From NCBI RefSeq assembly GCF_030611305.1, contig NZ_JAUWQB010000001.1:1-64000 (forward strand): 64,000 nt of DNA. The letters run 5' to 3'. Shown here one piece after another: positions 23,978 to 33,394 of this stretch. This DNA is from Desulfobacula sp. Lineage in GTDB: Bacteria > Desulfobacterota > Desulfobacteria > Desulfobacterales > Desulfobacteraceae. The notes beneath the pieces are model-generated. The model saw only the letters and a list, made by a program, of their open reading frames with translations. It did not search any database and was not told where the DNA came from. The number at the start of each line of letters is the position of its first letter. The stretch's first letter is position 1. Position numbers and translations under genes: made by a program.

Positions 23978-24691
23978 TTAAGCCCCCAGGTACGCCTTTT
24001 TAACATCCGGGTTATTGAGCAATTCATCTGAAGGCCCTTTAAGGACAAGAGAACCATTCTCTATTACATAACCCCTCTGGGCGAATTTCAAGGCAAGCCG
24101 GGCGTTCTGTTCAACCAGCAAAATTGTGGTACCTAGCTTATTGATTTCTCTTAACGCATCAAACATTTCCATCATGAGAATCGGGGCCAACCCCATGGAG
24201 GGCTCATCTAAGAGCATGATTTTGCGACCGCTCATGTAACCTCTTCCAACAGCCAGCATCTGCTGCTCACCACCGGACAGAGTCCCTGCAAGCTGGTCTT
24301 TTCGCTCATTAAGCCTTGGAAACAGATCAAACACCCATTTTTTGTCCTTGTTGATCTGATCAGTGTCTTTTCTGGCAAAGCAGGCAAGGGCAAGATTTTC
24401 TGTTACCGTAAGGTTTCCAAAGACTCTCCTTCCTTCGGGTACATGAGATATGCCTAATTTTGAGACAACTTTATCCGTACTGTATTTAAGAAGATCTTCT
24501 CCTTCAAACTCAAGAACAGATCCAGGCTCAGCTGGAATCATCCTGGAAATTGCCCTTAAAGTAGTGCTTTTCCCGGCACCATTGGCACCGATAATGGTTA
24601 GAATTTCACCCGCTTCAACACTAAAGTCAATTCCGTGAAGCGCCTTGATATTTCCGTAAGAAACTTTTAAATTTTTAACTTTTAGCTGCAT
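23978..24691 (-). CDS. livF: Branched-chain amino acid ABC transporter ATPase LivF
   Basis: A 237-residue ATPase. Walker A is GANGAGKST, the signature LSGGEQQMLAVGRGYM and Walker B MLLDEPSMGLAP, all typical of LivF rather than LivG. The ATG overlaps the livG stop by one base (TGATG), indicating translational coupling. With LivG it energises the LivH-LivM channel. Last gene of a five-gene operon that is complete here. Substrates of such systems range from Leu/Ile/Val to other amino acids, amides, urea and aromatic compounds. Confidence 0.95.
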   Translation of the reverse strand: MQLKVKNLKVSYGNIKALHGIDFSVEAGEILTIIGANGAGKSTTLRAISRMIPAEPGSVLEFEGEDLLKYSTDKVVSKLGISHVPEGRRVFGNLTVTENLALACFARKDTDQINKDKKWVFDLFPRLNERKDQLAGTLSGGEQQMLAVGRGYMSGRKIMLLDEPSMGLAPILMMEMFDALREINKLGTTILLVEQNARLALKFAQRGYVIENGSLVLKGPSDELLNNPDVKKAYLGA

Positions 24692-25464
24692 CAGGTAAGA
24701 TCCTCCTTGCCAAGATAAGCCTCAATAACCTGGGGATTATTCTGAATTTCTTCGGGTGGTCCCTCTGCAATGAGTTCTCCAAATACCAGGGTCTGGATAT
24801 GCTGGCACAATTCCATTACAAATTTCATCCTGTGTTCAATCAGAAAGATGGCCACTTTAAAATCCTTATGGACCTGGCGGATAATTTTTATCATTTGAAG
24901 CAGTTCATCCGGTGTCATCCCTGCGGTGGGTTCATCAAGGAAAAGAATCTTCGGGTTGGTTGCCATGGCCCTTGCCATTTCTACCCGTCTTTGTGCCCCA
25001 TAAGGCAAGTTAGTAACTATTTGATCTGCATGCTGTTTGATATCAAATAATTCAAGCAGGTGATAGGAATTTTCTTCAATCTGGGTTTCCTGCTGTCTGC
25101 ATTTTGAGGTATTGAAAAATGATCCGATCAGCCCATAGGATAATTGTGAATAATGGGCCATTTTAATATGATCCAGAACATTCATGTGTCGCCACAACGC
25201 AAGGTTTTGAAATGTTCGGCCCAGCCCTTTGGCAGCAATTTCATTGGTTTCAAGCCCTTTGATATTCTCGTTTTCAAGGGTAATGGAGCCTTCTGTCGGC
25301 GTATAGACGCCTGTAATTAAATTAAATATGGTTGTCTTTCCTGCACCGTTAGGGCCGATAAGTCCTGTGATCTGCAGGGGTTCGATATTTAGATTATAAT
25401 TATATACAGCTCTAAGACCACCAAAATAATGTGTCATTTTATTTACATTGAGCAAAGCAGACAT
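24691..25464 (-). CDS. livG: Branched-chain amino acid ABC transporter ATPase LivG
   Basis: A 257-residue ATPase with Walker A GPNGAGKTTIFN and Walker B ILFLDEPTAGMTPDE. The signature region (YGAQRRVEMARAMA) is slightly off the usual LSGGQ, as is common in LivG proteins. The C-terminal GPPEEIQNNPQVIEAYLG is a family hallmark. AAGGAG precedes the ATG. It lies five bases after livM and overlaps livF. Confidence 0.94.
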   Translation of the reverse strand: MSALLNVNKMTHYFGGLRAVYNYNLNIEPLQITGLIGPNGAGKTTIFNLITGVYTPTEGSITLENENIKGLETNEIAAKGLGRTFQNLALWRHMNVLDHIKMAHYSQLSYGLIGSFFNTSKCRQQETQIEENSYHLLELFDIKQHADQIVTNLPYGAQRRVEMARAMATNPKILFLDEPTAGMTPDELLQMIKIIRQVHKDFKVAIFLIEHRMKFVMELCQHIQTLVFGELIAEGPPEEIQNNPQVIEAYLGKEDLT

Positions 25465-25469
25465 GGGTT

Positions 25470-26744
25470 TTAAGCTCCTTGTTCTCTTTTATGTTTGGCT
25501 CTTAAGAGTTTTTTGGCGTTGATTTCTTTAAAGGAAATCAGGCCGTAAGGACGGAAAATCATTACCAAAATTAAAATTAAAGGAATAATAATCCATTTAA
25601 AGAGTTCAAGCGGCCTTAAGGCTTCGCCCAAAACATTGATACTGACAGCCCCGACAATGGAACCAATAATAGAATTAAGACCGCCAAAATAAACCATGGC
25701 AAGTATTTCGGCAAGTCTGTTTATGCTGAACATACCCGGATTGATATAGGCCAGTACATGGGCAAACAATCCCCCTGCAATGCCTGCCCAGAATGCTCCG
25801 AACATAAAGGCGGTCATTTTTGTTTTCCGGGTTTTAACTGTCATGGATTCCGAGGCAGCCTCATCGTCTCGAACAGCATTTAATGCTTTTCCCATGATAG
25901 AGGTGACAAAATTGTGGACCACCCAGATGCAAAGCATGGTCCAGATGAAGATGATGGGCAGGGGCGCATAATCGGGCTGCCCTCCCATTCCCCTGGCCCC
26001 GCCAATGACATTGAGGTTTTCAATAGCACTCTTTATAATAAACATAAATGCAAGGGAGATAATGGCCAGATAATCCCCCCTGGTTCTAAAAGAAGGGATC
26101 GCTACCAGCAGCGAAGCAAGTGATGCTCCAATGCCACCTACTATAAGAGCAAAGGGAAATAGCCAGGGACCCAGGCCCTGGGATAAAACAGCGGCACCAA
26201 AGGTTTTGTCATTAACAAAAAAATATAGTGTTATGATTGAGGAAATATAGGCTCCTATAGCCATGAATCCGGGATGGGAACAGGAAAATTCTCCCTGGTA
26301 CCCATTAATCACATTGATACTGATGGTTAATATGATGGAAATCAGAGTCAGCTTAACAACAAGTACCCTGTAATCATTGATTCCAGCCCATAGATGAAGC
26401 ACGCCATAGAAAAAAATCAAATGAATAATGGCTGACATCCACAGAGGTGTTGTTTCCAGGATGGCTGCCATCGGATTGGTGAAAAAAATGCTTGCCTTTG
26501 CAATCAAAAGAATCGGAATAACATAAACGATAAGATCATACCCAATCACACCGGGTATCATCATTGGATCCTTAAGCACAATCAGAGCGCCGAATAAAAC
26601 CGGTATCTTGGGTAAGCCAAGATAGTATGAGATATAATCATAGCCCCAGTAATATTCGATGAGTACGGCGGTAAATACACCCAACAGCCATCCCAGCATC
26701 GGCACTGTAGAAAACATATTTTTAAATTTTCTTGCTATTTCCAT
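25470..26744 (-). CDS. livM: Branched-chain amino acid ABC transporter permease LivM
   Basis: A 424-residue inner membrane permease. The core (about residues 125-400) carries the LivM blocks FMAIGAYISS, RTRGDYLAIISLAF and GKALNAVRDDEAASESM. An N-terminal extension of about 120 residues adds three further helices. It pairs with LivH. CAGGAAAG lies before the ATG, and the gene is 33 bp after livH. Confidence 0.93.
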   Translation of the reverse strand: MEIARKFKNMFSTVPMLGWLLGVFTAVLIEYYWGYDYISYYLGLPKIPVLFGALIVLKDPMMIPGVIGYDLIVYVIPILLIAKASIFFTNPMAAILETTPLWMSAIIHLIFFYGVLHLWAGINDYRVLVVKLTLISIILTISINVINGYQGEFSCSHPGFMAIGAYISSIITLYFFVNDKTFGAAVLSQGLGPWLFPFALIVGGIGASLASLLVAIPSFRTRGDYLAIISLAFMFIIKSAIENLNVIGGARGMGGQPDYAPLPIIFIWTMLCIWVVHNFVTSIMGKALNAVRDDEAASESMTVKTRKTKMTAFMFGAFWAGIAGGLFAHVLAYINPGMFSINRLAEILAMVYFGGLNSIIGSIVGAVSINVLGEALRPLELFKWIIIPLILILVMIFRPYGLISFKEINAKKLLRAKHKREQGA

Positions 26745-26776
26745 GTAACTTTCCTGTATTTGTTGAAGTTAAAGAA

Positions 26777-27712
26777 TTAAAGCCTTAATTTTGTGCTGTG
26801 TTCCATGCCAAAGAATCCCCTGGGTCTGAATGTCAGGATAAGAAGAATAATGGAATAGGCAATAAGATCCCTTAAGGTTGACGGGAAAATCGTTGCAACA
26901 AATATCTCGATAAATCCTATAAGGTATCCGGCAAGAGCTGCGCCCTTAATGGAGCCCCTGCCACCAAGAATAGCCGCAACAAATGCCTTCCATCCAAGGA
27001 TGACACCCATATAAGGATCCAGAATCGGATAGGCTTGTCCATAAAGAATTCCGGCAACTGCGGCCAGGCCTGCACCCACTGCAAAAGTTAAGGGTGCAAT
27101 AATATTTATGGATACCCCCATCAATGGAACGGCAAGAAAATCATATGACATTGCCCTCATGGCCATTCCCCATTTTGTTTTCTGGATGAATGTATGAAGG
27201 GCAACCATTAAAAGAAGTGATATGATAATAATCATCACTTTTACATTCGTAAAATAGATACCACCGACATTGTAGGAAATAGATTCCATCAATGGTGGAA
27301 AATTCAATCTTTTAGCACCCAGCAAGATTAAAATACCGGTCTCAAAGATAATGCCGATCATCAAACCTGTAATGGCTGCTGATGCACGGGGTGCGGATCT
27401 TAAAGGTCTGTATCCTGCAACTTCAACAAAAACGCCGACCCAGGATGCCAGAAACATGGTAACAACGACTGTGGCAAGGAAGATAAGGGGACCGGGTAGA
27501 AACCCTGTAAACAATGCAAGGAAGAGTGTTGCAATCCCAAAGCCGATATATGTGGCCACCATAAAAATATCGCCATGGGCAAAATTAAAGAGCATTAAAA
27601 CACCGTATACCATTGAATAACCAATGGATATCACTGCATAAAAACTGCCTCTCTGGAGTGCATTTATCAGGTTTTGAAGAATAAATTGACCTAATTCTAT
27701 CAAAGCTTCCAT
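26777..27712 (-). CDS. livH: Branched-chain amino acid ABC transporter permease LivH
   Basis: A 311-residue permease with about eight helices. Family blocks are GSFYAVISIGYSMVYGVL, FNFAHGDIFMVATYIG and KAFVAAILGGRGSIKGA. It is separated from the binding-protein gene by 93 bp holding a long perfect hairpin (27738-27772), which may set the ratio of binding protein to permease. AGGAG precedes the ATG. Confidence 0.94.
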   Translation of the reverse strand: MEALIELGQFILQNLINALQRGSFYAVISIGYSMVYGVLMLFNFAHGDIFMVATYIGFGIATLFLALFTGFLPGPLIFLATVVVTMFLASWVGVFVEVAGYRPLRSAPRASAAITGLMIGIIFETGILILLGAKRLNFPPLMESISYNVGGIYFTNVKVMIIIISLLLMVALHTFIQKTKWGMAMRAMSYDFLAVPLMGVSINIIAPLTFAVGAGLAAVAGILYGQAYPILDPYMGVILGWKAFVAAILGGRGSIKGAALAGYLIGFIEIFVATIFPSTLRDLIAYSIILLILTFRPRGFFGMEHSTKLRL

Positions 27713-27737
27713 TCACCAGCTCCTGTTCTATAGAGTT

Positions 27738-27772
27738 ATGACTGCCATGCACACAAGTTGCATGGCAGTCAT
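27738..27772 (-). promoter_or_regulatory. 14-bp intercistronic hairpin between livK and livH
   Basis: ATGACTGCCATGCA (27738-27751) pairs perfectly with TGCATGGCAGTCAT (27759-27772) around a seven-base loop, with no T-run on the minus strand. Stems at this place in ABC operons commonly stabilise the upstream binding-protein message. A shorter stem occupies the same place in the amino acid operon at 8161-8183. Confidence 0.6.
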
Positions 27773-27805
27773 ATGATTACTTAAACGATACCATTTGGCT
27801 TAAAT

Positions 27806-28981
27806 TTATGGACAACTGGATTTGTAAAATTCATATTCGCCGCTATCATTGATTTTTACGATAACAGCACATTTGATTGGGTCACCTTCAGGGGTAAACG
27901 TCATATTTCCTGTAATACCGGAAAAATTCTTGATGTTGGCCAGGGCATTTTTAACAGCTACTCTGTCTTTTTCAATTTTACCGGTAATTTTACCGGCATC
28001 CTGAATAGCCTGCTGGGTAAGACGAAGTGCATCCCAGGTTAAGGCTGCAACATCATCGGGAACATAGCCGAAATTGGCGGTATATCTGTCAATAAATGTT
28101 TTTGTTGCTCCTTTGGCACCTGCCGCTGCATAGTGTGATGAAAAATATAGTCCGTAACATGCTTCACCGCATAATTCTACAGTTTCAGCAGACCCCCAGG
28201 AGTCAGATCCAACGATGGGGCCTTTCCATCCAAGTTCCTTTGCCTGTCGAACGATAAGGGGAACTTCATTGTAATACTGGGGAGTAAAAAGAACTTCGGC
28301 ACCTGATCTAACAATCTGAGTTAACTGAGAAGAAAAATCCGTGTCTTTTGTCGTAAAGCTTTGATAAGCAACAACAGATCCTGCGCCATGTTTTTTCTCC
28401 CATGCTGCTTTAAACACTTCAGCCAATCCTTTTGGGTAGTCAGAGGCAACATCATAAAGAACAGCAGCTTTTGTAAACCCAAATTCATCAGTAATAAAGT
28501 TGGCTATAACAGGACCCTGAAAAGGATCAAGGAAGCAGCCGCGAAATACATATGGTCTGTCAAGTGTTGTGCTTGGATTGGTAGACCAGGGGCTGATCAT
28601 AACGGTTTTATATTTATTGGCAACTTCACCGGCAGGAATCGCCTGTTTGGAAGACTGGGGACCAACGATGGCAAGAACATCATCCTGGCTAATCATTTTC
28701 ATATTTGCTTTTACTGCTGATTCTGCTTTTGCCTCATTATCTTCAATAACAAGTTCAACATCATATTTTTTACCGCCAACTTCAAGTCCACCGGCTTTTT
28801 CAATGTCTTCAAGCCACAACATGGCAGCAAATTTAGTCCCTTCACCCACCTTTGGAATGTCTCCGGTCATGGGGGCATTAATACCAATTTTGATAATCGT
28901 TTTTCTTGCACTATATGCTGATGTAGAAAACATCATGGCAAAGGCAAAGGCCACAACCACTAAACAAGCAAGCTTTTTCAT
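27806..28981 (-). CDS. livK: Branched-chain amino acid-binding protein LivK-like
   Basis: A 391-residue periplasmic binding protein of the type I fold. A signal peptide (MKKLACLVVVAFAFAMMFS and following) is followed by IKIGINAPMTGDIPKVGEG, VIEDNEAKAESAVKANMKMI and a ligand-pocket region VAIVGPQSSKQAIPAGEV. The binding site is not specific enough to name the amino acid. AAAGGAGGTAACA gives a very strong ribosome binding site; its GGAGGTAA is exactly complementary to part of the candidate sRNA at 247-354. First gene of the liv operon. Confidence 0.93.
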   Translation of the reverse strand: MKKLACLVVVAFAFAMMFSTSAYSARKTIIKIGINAPMTGDIPKVGEGTKFAAMLWLEDIEKAGGLEVGGKKYDVELVIEDNEAKAESAVKANMKMISQDDVLAIVGPQSSKQAIPAGEVANKYKTVMISPWSTNPSTTLDRPYVFRGCFLDPFQGPVIANFITDEFGFTKAAVLYDVASDYPKGLAEVFKAAWEKKHGAGSVVAYQSFTTKDTDFSSQLTQIVRSGAEVLFTPQYYNEVPLIVRQAKELGWKGPIVGSDSWGSAETVELCGEACYGLYFSSHYAAAGAKGATKTFIDRYTANFGYVPDDVAALTWDALRLTQQAIQDAGKITGKIEKDRVAVKNALANIKNFSGITGNMTFTPEGDPIKCAVIVKINDSGEYEFYKSSCP

Positions 28982-29253
28982 GTTACCTCCTTTAAATATT
29001 AATTATTTTTTAAAAGCATCATGGAATACGCTTTTAAAACACATACGAGTTTAATTTATATGTAAAAATATAGGTTAAGTAAAGGATAATAACGCAAAAT
29101 TAATAAGTGTCGATCATATTGCTGCAAGCATATCTTCAATTTTAATTTTGTTTAAGGTTCTTGCCTAATTCAAAAATTAATACTATAAAACGTGCATACA
29201 ATAGCAGAATAGAATATTTATCAATCTGATAATTCTTAATTAAGGAAATTTCA

Positions 29254-30267
29254 ATGAAAAAAAGCATCATAAAAAGTAGTGGGATGTTTGTACCGCCCAA
29301 CGTCATTACCAACCATGATCTTGAAGAAATATTAGACACCTCGGATGAATGGATAAGACAAAGGACGGGGATTGAGCAAAGATACTGGATCGATTCGGAG
29401 GGGGTAACCGGTTCATCTGATTTAGGGTTTGAAGCTTCCAAAAAAGCTTTGGACAATGCCGGATGGACACCTGAAGATCTTGATTTTATTATATTTGCTA
29501 CGCTAAGTCCTGATATTATGTTTCCAGGCTCAGGATGTCTGCTCCAGGCAAAACTGGGGCTCAACTCAACTCCTGCATTAGATATCAGACAGCAGTGTAC
29601 AGGATTTCTTTACGGCCTTGCCACAGCAGATGCCTATATAAAAACAGGCCTTGCCAATAAAATTCTTCTGGTTGGTGCAGAAGTACACTCTTCAGGTCTT
29701 GATAAATCAACCAGGGGGCGGGATGTTACGGTTATATTTGGTGATGGGGCAGCAGCCGTGTGCATTGAAGGAGTTGAAACCGATGAAACGGCAGGAGTAC
29801 TTGCTTCAGCTCTTCATGCAGATGGCAATTTTGCCGAGGCATTAATGACTGAACTTCCTGCATCAAGACTTCCTTTGCGGATGCCGCCGGATGTACCACT
29901 TGATGATGCAAGATACTATCCTGTTATGGATGGCCCGGCTATTTTTAAAAAAGCGGTTAGAATGCTGCCCAAGGTTATAAAGGAATCCCTTGAAAAAGCA
30001 CAAATCAGTCTTGATGAAATTGATTTGATTATCCCGCACCAGGCCAATATGAGAATCAATCAAGCCCTGGGGCAGTTTTTAAAATTAGATGATGATAAAA
30101 TTTTCCATAATATTCAGAAATATGGAAATACCACTGCAGCAAGTATTCCGCTTGCACTTCATGAAGCCATGGAACAGGGACGTATCGGTAAATCCGGTGA
30201 TATCGTTATTTTAACGGGTCTTGGTGCCGGCCTTACCTGGGGCAGTGTAATTTATAAGTTTTTATAA
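29254..30267 (+). CDS. fabH: 3-oxoacyl-ACP synthase III (FabH)
   Basis: A 337-residue thiolase-fold condensing enzyme. The catalytic triad is visible as C115 (IRQQCTGFLYG), H262 (IIPHQANMRINQ) and N292 (YGNTTAASIPL). It starts fatty acid synthesis by condensing an acyl-CoA with malonyl-ACP. AAGGAAA precedes the ATG. It stands alone on the plus strand, away from other fatty acid genes, and its end overlaps the convergent pgi end by six bases, so it may be a second copy with a special acyl-CoA preference. Confidence 0.92.
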   Translation: MKKSIIKSSGMFVPPNVITNHDLEEILDTSDEWIRQRTGIEQRYWIDSEGVTGSSDLGFEASKKALDNAGWTPEDLDFIIFATLSPDIMFPGSGCLLQAKLGLNSTPALDIRQQCTGFLYGLATADAYIKTGLANKILLVGAEVHSSGLDKSTRGRDVTVIFGDGAAAVCIEGVETDETAGVLASALHADGNFAEALMTELPASRLPLRMPPDVPLDDARYYPVMDGPAIFKKAVRMLPKVIKESLEKAQISLDEIDLIIPHQANMRINQALGQFLKLDDDKIFHNIQKYGNTTAASIPLALHEAMEQGRIGKSGDIVILTGLGAGLTWGSVIYKFL

Positions 30268-31890
30268 TGATCCTTTAAACAGGGTATCAAGATAAAATTT
30301 TGATGCAGGATCAAGGGAACTAAAATCATAGGTTTCATCAATATTTTTTCTTTTTATTTGACCCCTGATATCGGTCGCAAGAACTTTGCCCAGTTCCACA
30401 CCGAACTGATCAAAAGGATTTACACCGAGTATAAACCCTTCATATATGGTTCTTGCTTCATAGAAAGCCAGGAGCAAACCAATGCTTTCAGGTGTCAGGT
30501 CATTGATGAGGATGGTGGAAGAGGGCCTGTTTCCTGTAAAATATTTTGCCTTGTTATCATTATCCCTTCCCATCGCCAGGGCATTAGCCTGTGCAATCAT
30601 ATTGGCCCATAATTCCTGGTGATTGTAAACCCCTTTTGATTTAGCCTGGTCCTTATTATAAATCGGTTTTACAACCCCGATAAATTCTATGGGAAACGGA
30701 CTTCCCTGATGGGCAAGCTGGAAAAATGAGTGCTGTGCATTGGTCCCGGGCTCACCAAAAATGATAACTCCGGTCTTATGATCTGTAATTTTACCGTCAG
30801 ATGTTACTCCTTTTCCAAGGCTTTCCATAGATAGCTGCTGTATATGAGGCACAAGTTTGGACAAGGCACTGGAATAGGGAATAATGGCCTGAGCCGGATA
30901 CTGTAAAAAATTGGAATTCCATATGCTGATCAAAGCTGCTGTCAAAGGGATATTTTTTTTCTCCGGGGCGTTTAAAGCATGTAAGTCCATATCATGACAG
31001 CCTTTCAGGAAACGGCTGAAAATATCAAATCCAAAGGCAAGACTTAAGGGGAGACCTCCGACTGCAGAGGTCACAGAATACCTTCCTCCAATAAAATCAA
31101 ACATATGAAAAGCACCTAAACCCGAGCTTGAGGGATCATCCCCAGGGCTGCCTTTCGCAGTAACCGTCACAAGATGTTTTAAAGGATCAAGGTGATTGTT
31201 TTTTAAAAATAACAGGGCCTGGTTAAGATTGGCCATGGTTTCGGTTGTGGTATATGATTTTGAAATAACAATCCAAAGGCAAGTTTCAGGGTCAATGGCT
31301 TTGATGACCTGCCCAAAATTGTCAATATCTACATTGGGTAGAAAATGAAGATTAATAACCGGCTCAATAGTATGTTTTAATGCAGTATAAACAAATTCGC
31401 ACCCAAGATAAGAACCGCCGATTCCGATGATAATCGCATCGGTAAAAGATCGCCCCGTAGAACCTTTCAAGTCATTATTATGAACTTTTTGGGAAAAATA
31501 TTTTATCTGTTTGTTCACACGGTTGATTTCCGAAATAACATCCAGATCATCCAATAGGACGGGGCCATGGGTAAAATCTCTTGCGGCAGTATGAAGGGCG
31601 GCTCTATTTTCAATTACATTAACGATTTTGCCCGACATCATTTTTGAAAAAGAATCTTTTGCTCCGGTTTCTCTGGCAAGGTCCAACAATTCATTGAGCA
31701 GAATATCATCTATTCTTTGTTTGGAAAAATCATAGAAAAACTCCTCCAGTTTTAATGAAAAATTTTCAAGTCTGTCCTTATTTTGAATTAAATTTTTTAA
31801 ATGGAATTTTTTGTCCTCAAAGGTTTTTGAAAGACGTTTTAGATTTTGACAGGCGGTATGAGTACTAAATGTTTTCCGGCCCATTCCCAT
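30262..31890 (-). CDS. pgi: Glucose-6-phosphate isomerase
   Basis: A 542-residue cytoplasmic enzyme interconverting glucose-6-phosphate and fructose-6-phosphate. Family blocks include IIGIGGSYLGCEFV, DFIGGRYSVTSAVGGLPL, FGEPGTNAQHSFFQLAHQG and the C-terminal FILGVNPFDQFGVELGK. Length is normal. The start overlaps the end of the HD hydrolase gene by 26 bp, with GGGAG in front of the ATG, so the two are probably co-transcribed. Confidence 0.95.
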   Translation of the reverse strand: MGMGRKTFSTHTACQNLKRLSKTFEDKKFHLKNLIQNKDRLENFSLKLEEFFYDFSKQRIDDILLNELLDLARETGAKDSFSKMMSGKIVNVIENRAALHTAARDFTHGPVLLDDLDVISEINRVNKQIKYFSQKVHNNDLKGSTGRSFTDAIIIGIGGSYLGCEFVYTALKHTIEPVINLHFLPNVDIDNFGQVIKAIDPETCLWIVISKSYTTTETMANLNQALLFLKNNHLDPLKHLVTVTAKGSPGDDPSSSGLGAFHMFDFIGGRYSVTSAVGGLPLSLAFGFDIFSRFLKGCHDMDLHALNAPEKKNIPLTAALISIWNSNFLQYPAQAIIPYSSALSKLVPHIQQLSMESLGKGVTSDGKITDHKTGVIIFGEPGTNAQHSFFQLAHQGSPFPIEFIGVVKPIYNKDQAKSKGVYNHQELWANMIAQANALAMGRDNDNKAKYFTGNRPSSTILINDLTPESIGLLLAFYEARTIYEGFILGVNPFDQFGVELGKVLATDIRGQIKRKNIDETYDFSSLDPASKFYLDTLFKGSL

Positions 31891-32455
31891 TATAATCTCC
31901 CATTTTAATTTCTTGTGTCATGCATTCAGATAATTGGCCGGGGGTTATATCGAGGCGGCAAAAAATTTTATTTTCCAGGTCCAATGTGTTTGCCCACATC
32001 ATCTGAATACGGTCTTTAAATTCTTTCCTGGTTCCGTATCGTAATTTGATGTATTCAAGTCTTTTTTTCAACGGCACCACCTTATCATGTAATACTCTTT
32101 TATCGGAATAATTAACTATTTCCTGCTCCGAAACAGGGGAATCGTTTTCATAAGAATCCAGAATGACATGCTGACGTATGATATTACCTACTTCGGGATA
32201 TCCCAATCGGGTTAACATCAGGCCGCCGGTTTCGGGATGGGACTCTTTTGTATCAAAGCTTCTGGTTTTTGTTATATCGTGAAGCAACGCTGCAGAAGTT
32301 GTTAACCGGATATCAAGATCGGGAGAATGTTTTTTAAGCTTTAGACATATAAACAATGCAATATTGGAAACCATGATAGAGTGGTCGATAATATGATCCA
32401 TCATCTCTATTTTTTTTATCAGTTTAAAACATTCTGTTCTAGAAGGTATGTTCAT
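31865..32455 (-). CDS. HD-domain phosphohydrolase
   Basis: A 196-residue protein with the HD motif: HSIMVSNIALF, then ALLHDITKTR with the His-Asp pair at about residue 72-73, and further histidines at SHPETGG and IIRQHV. Such proteins hydrolyse phosphate esters, often nucleotides, using a divalent metal. The exact substrate is unknown. It is a short single-domain form, encoded directly before pgi and overlapping it. Confidence 0.87.
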   Translation of the reverse strand: MNIPSRTECFKLIKKIEMMDHIIDHSIMVSNIALFICLKLKKHSPDLDIRLTTSAALLHDITKTRSFDTKESHPETGGLMLTRLGYPEVGNIIRQHVILDSYENDSPVSEQEIVNYSDKRVLHDKVVPLKKRLEYIKLRYGTRKEFKDRIQMMWANTLDLENKIFCRLDITPGQLSECMTQEIKMGDYNGNGPENI

Positions 32456-32575
32456 AGATCCTTATTTTAATTTAATCAGGTTAAATTATTTTAAATGATA
32501 AAATAGTATTGAAGTTATACCCCTTACTGATATGATATAAAAGGATTTTTTTTTAAAGGCGGTGATACGGTTAAA

Positions 32576-33394
32576 ATGTTGAAAAAAATCATTTCAGGCG
32601 GACAGACAGGTGCAGACAGGGCAGCACTTGACGTTGCCATTAAATTCAATATTGAACATGGCGGATGGCTTCCAAAAGGTCGCAGAACGGAAAAAGGACC
32701 ATTGCCAATGAAATATCAATTGAATGAAATGGATACGGGTGATTACAGGGCCAGAACAGAGCAGAATATCGTTGATTCCCATGGTACCGTGATTATTTCC
32801 CGTGGTAGACTTACCGGGGGATCAAAGCTTACCCAAAGTTTTGCAGAATTTGTCGGCAGGCCGAATTGTTATATTGATTTGTTAAACACAGAAGAGTTTG
32901 AAGCATCTATTATTTTAAAATCCTTTATAATGGAAAAGGAAGTTCAAACTTTGAATGTAGCAGGTCCCAGATTGAGCCATCATCCCGGGATTTACATGGA
33001 TGTCAAAACGATTCTCGAAGCCACGCTCTATCTTCTCTTTTTAGATACGCGGAAGGATAGGGGTATGAGAAAATATATACCTTCCTGTCCTGTTAAAGAG
33101 GATTTTCCTCAAACCCTGGAAGAGTCCATTGATTTGCTGTGTGACGATTTGCCGCTGAAGACCAGAACATTTATTGCAAAACTTGAACCTCACAATATCC
33201 ACATGCTCTATTTTACACTGCTGGAATATGTTAGACAGCGTGTGGGATTTGACATGGAAAATCAACCCCTTTTAAAAGATTGTTCCGTCAGGATGAAGGA
33301 TGACAGGTGTACCATTGAAGATGTTGTCATGGAGATTTTAAAACGGTTTAAACAACATCTTGAAAAAGATCATATATTGAGGATGGTGCAATGA
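32576..33394 (+). CDS. cpYpsA/SLOG-type 'molybdenum carrier'-like protein with extra C-terminal domain
   Basis: A 272-residue protein. Residues 1-150 match the family annotated as putative molybdenum carrier (circularly permuted YpsA, SLOG fold): IISGGQTGADRAALDVAI, GGWLPKGRRTEKGPLP and a RTEQNIVDSHGTVII block that probably binds a nucleotide. A C-terminal part (about 170-265) is helical and not recognised with certainty. Binding of a nucleotide or molybdenum cofactor is family-level inference. The stop overlaps the rhomboid start by four bases (ATGA), which suggests coupled translation. Confidence 0.8.
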   Translation: MLKKIISGGQTGADRAALDVAIKFNIEHGGWLPKGRRTEKGPLPMKYQLNEMDTGDYRARTEQNIVDSHGTVIISRGRLTGGSKLTQSFAEFVGRPNCYIDLLNTEEFEASIILKSFIMEKEVQTLNVAGPRLSHHPGIYMDVKTILEATLYLLFLDTRKDRGMRKYIPSCPVKEDFPQTLEESIDLLCDDLPLKTRTFIAKLEPHNIHMLYFTLLEYVRQRVGFDMENQPLLKDCSVRMKDDRCTIEDVVMEILKRFKQHLEKDHILRMVQ

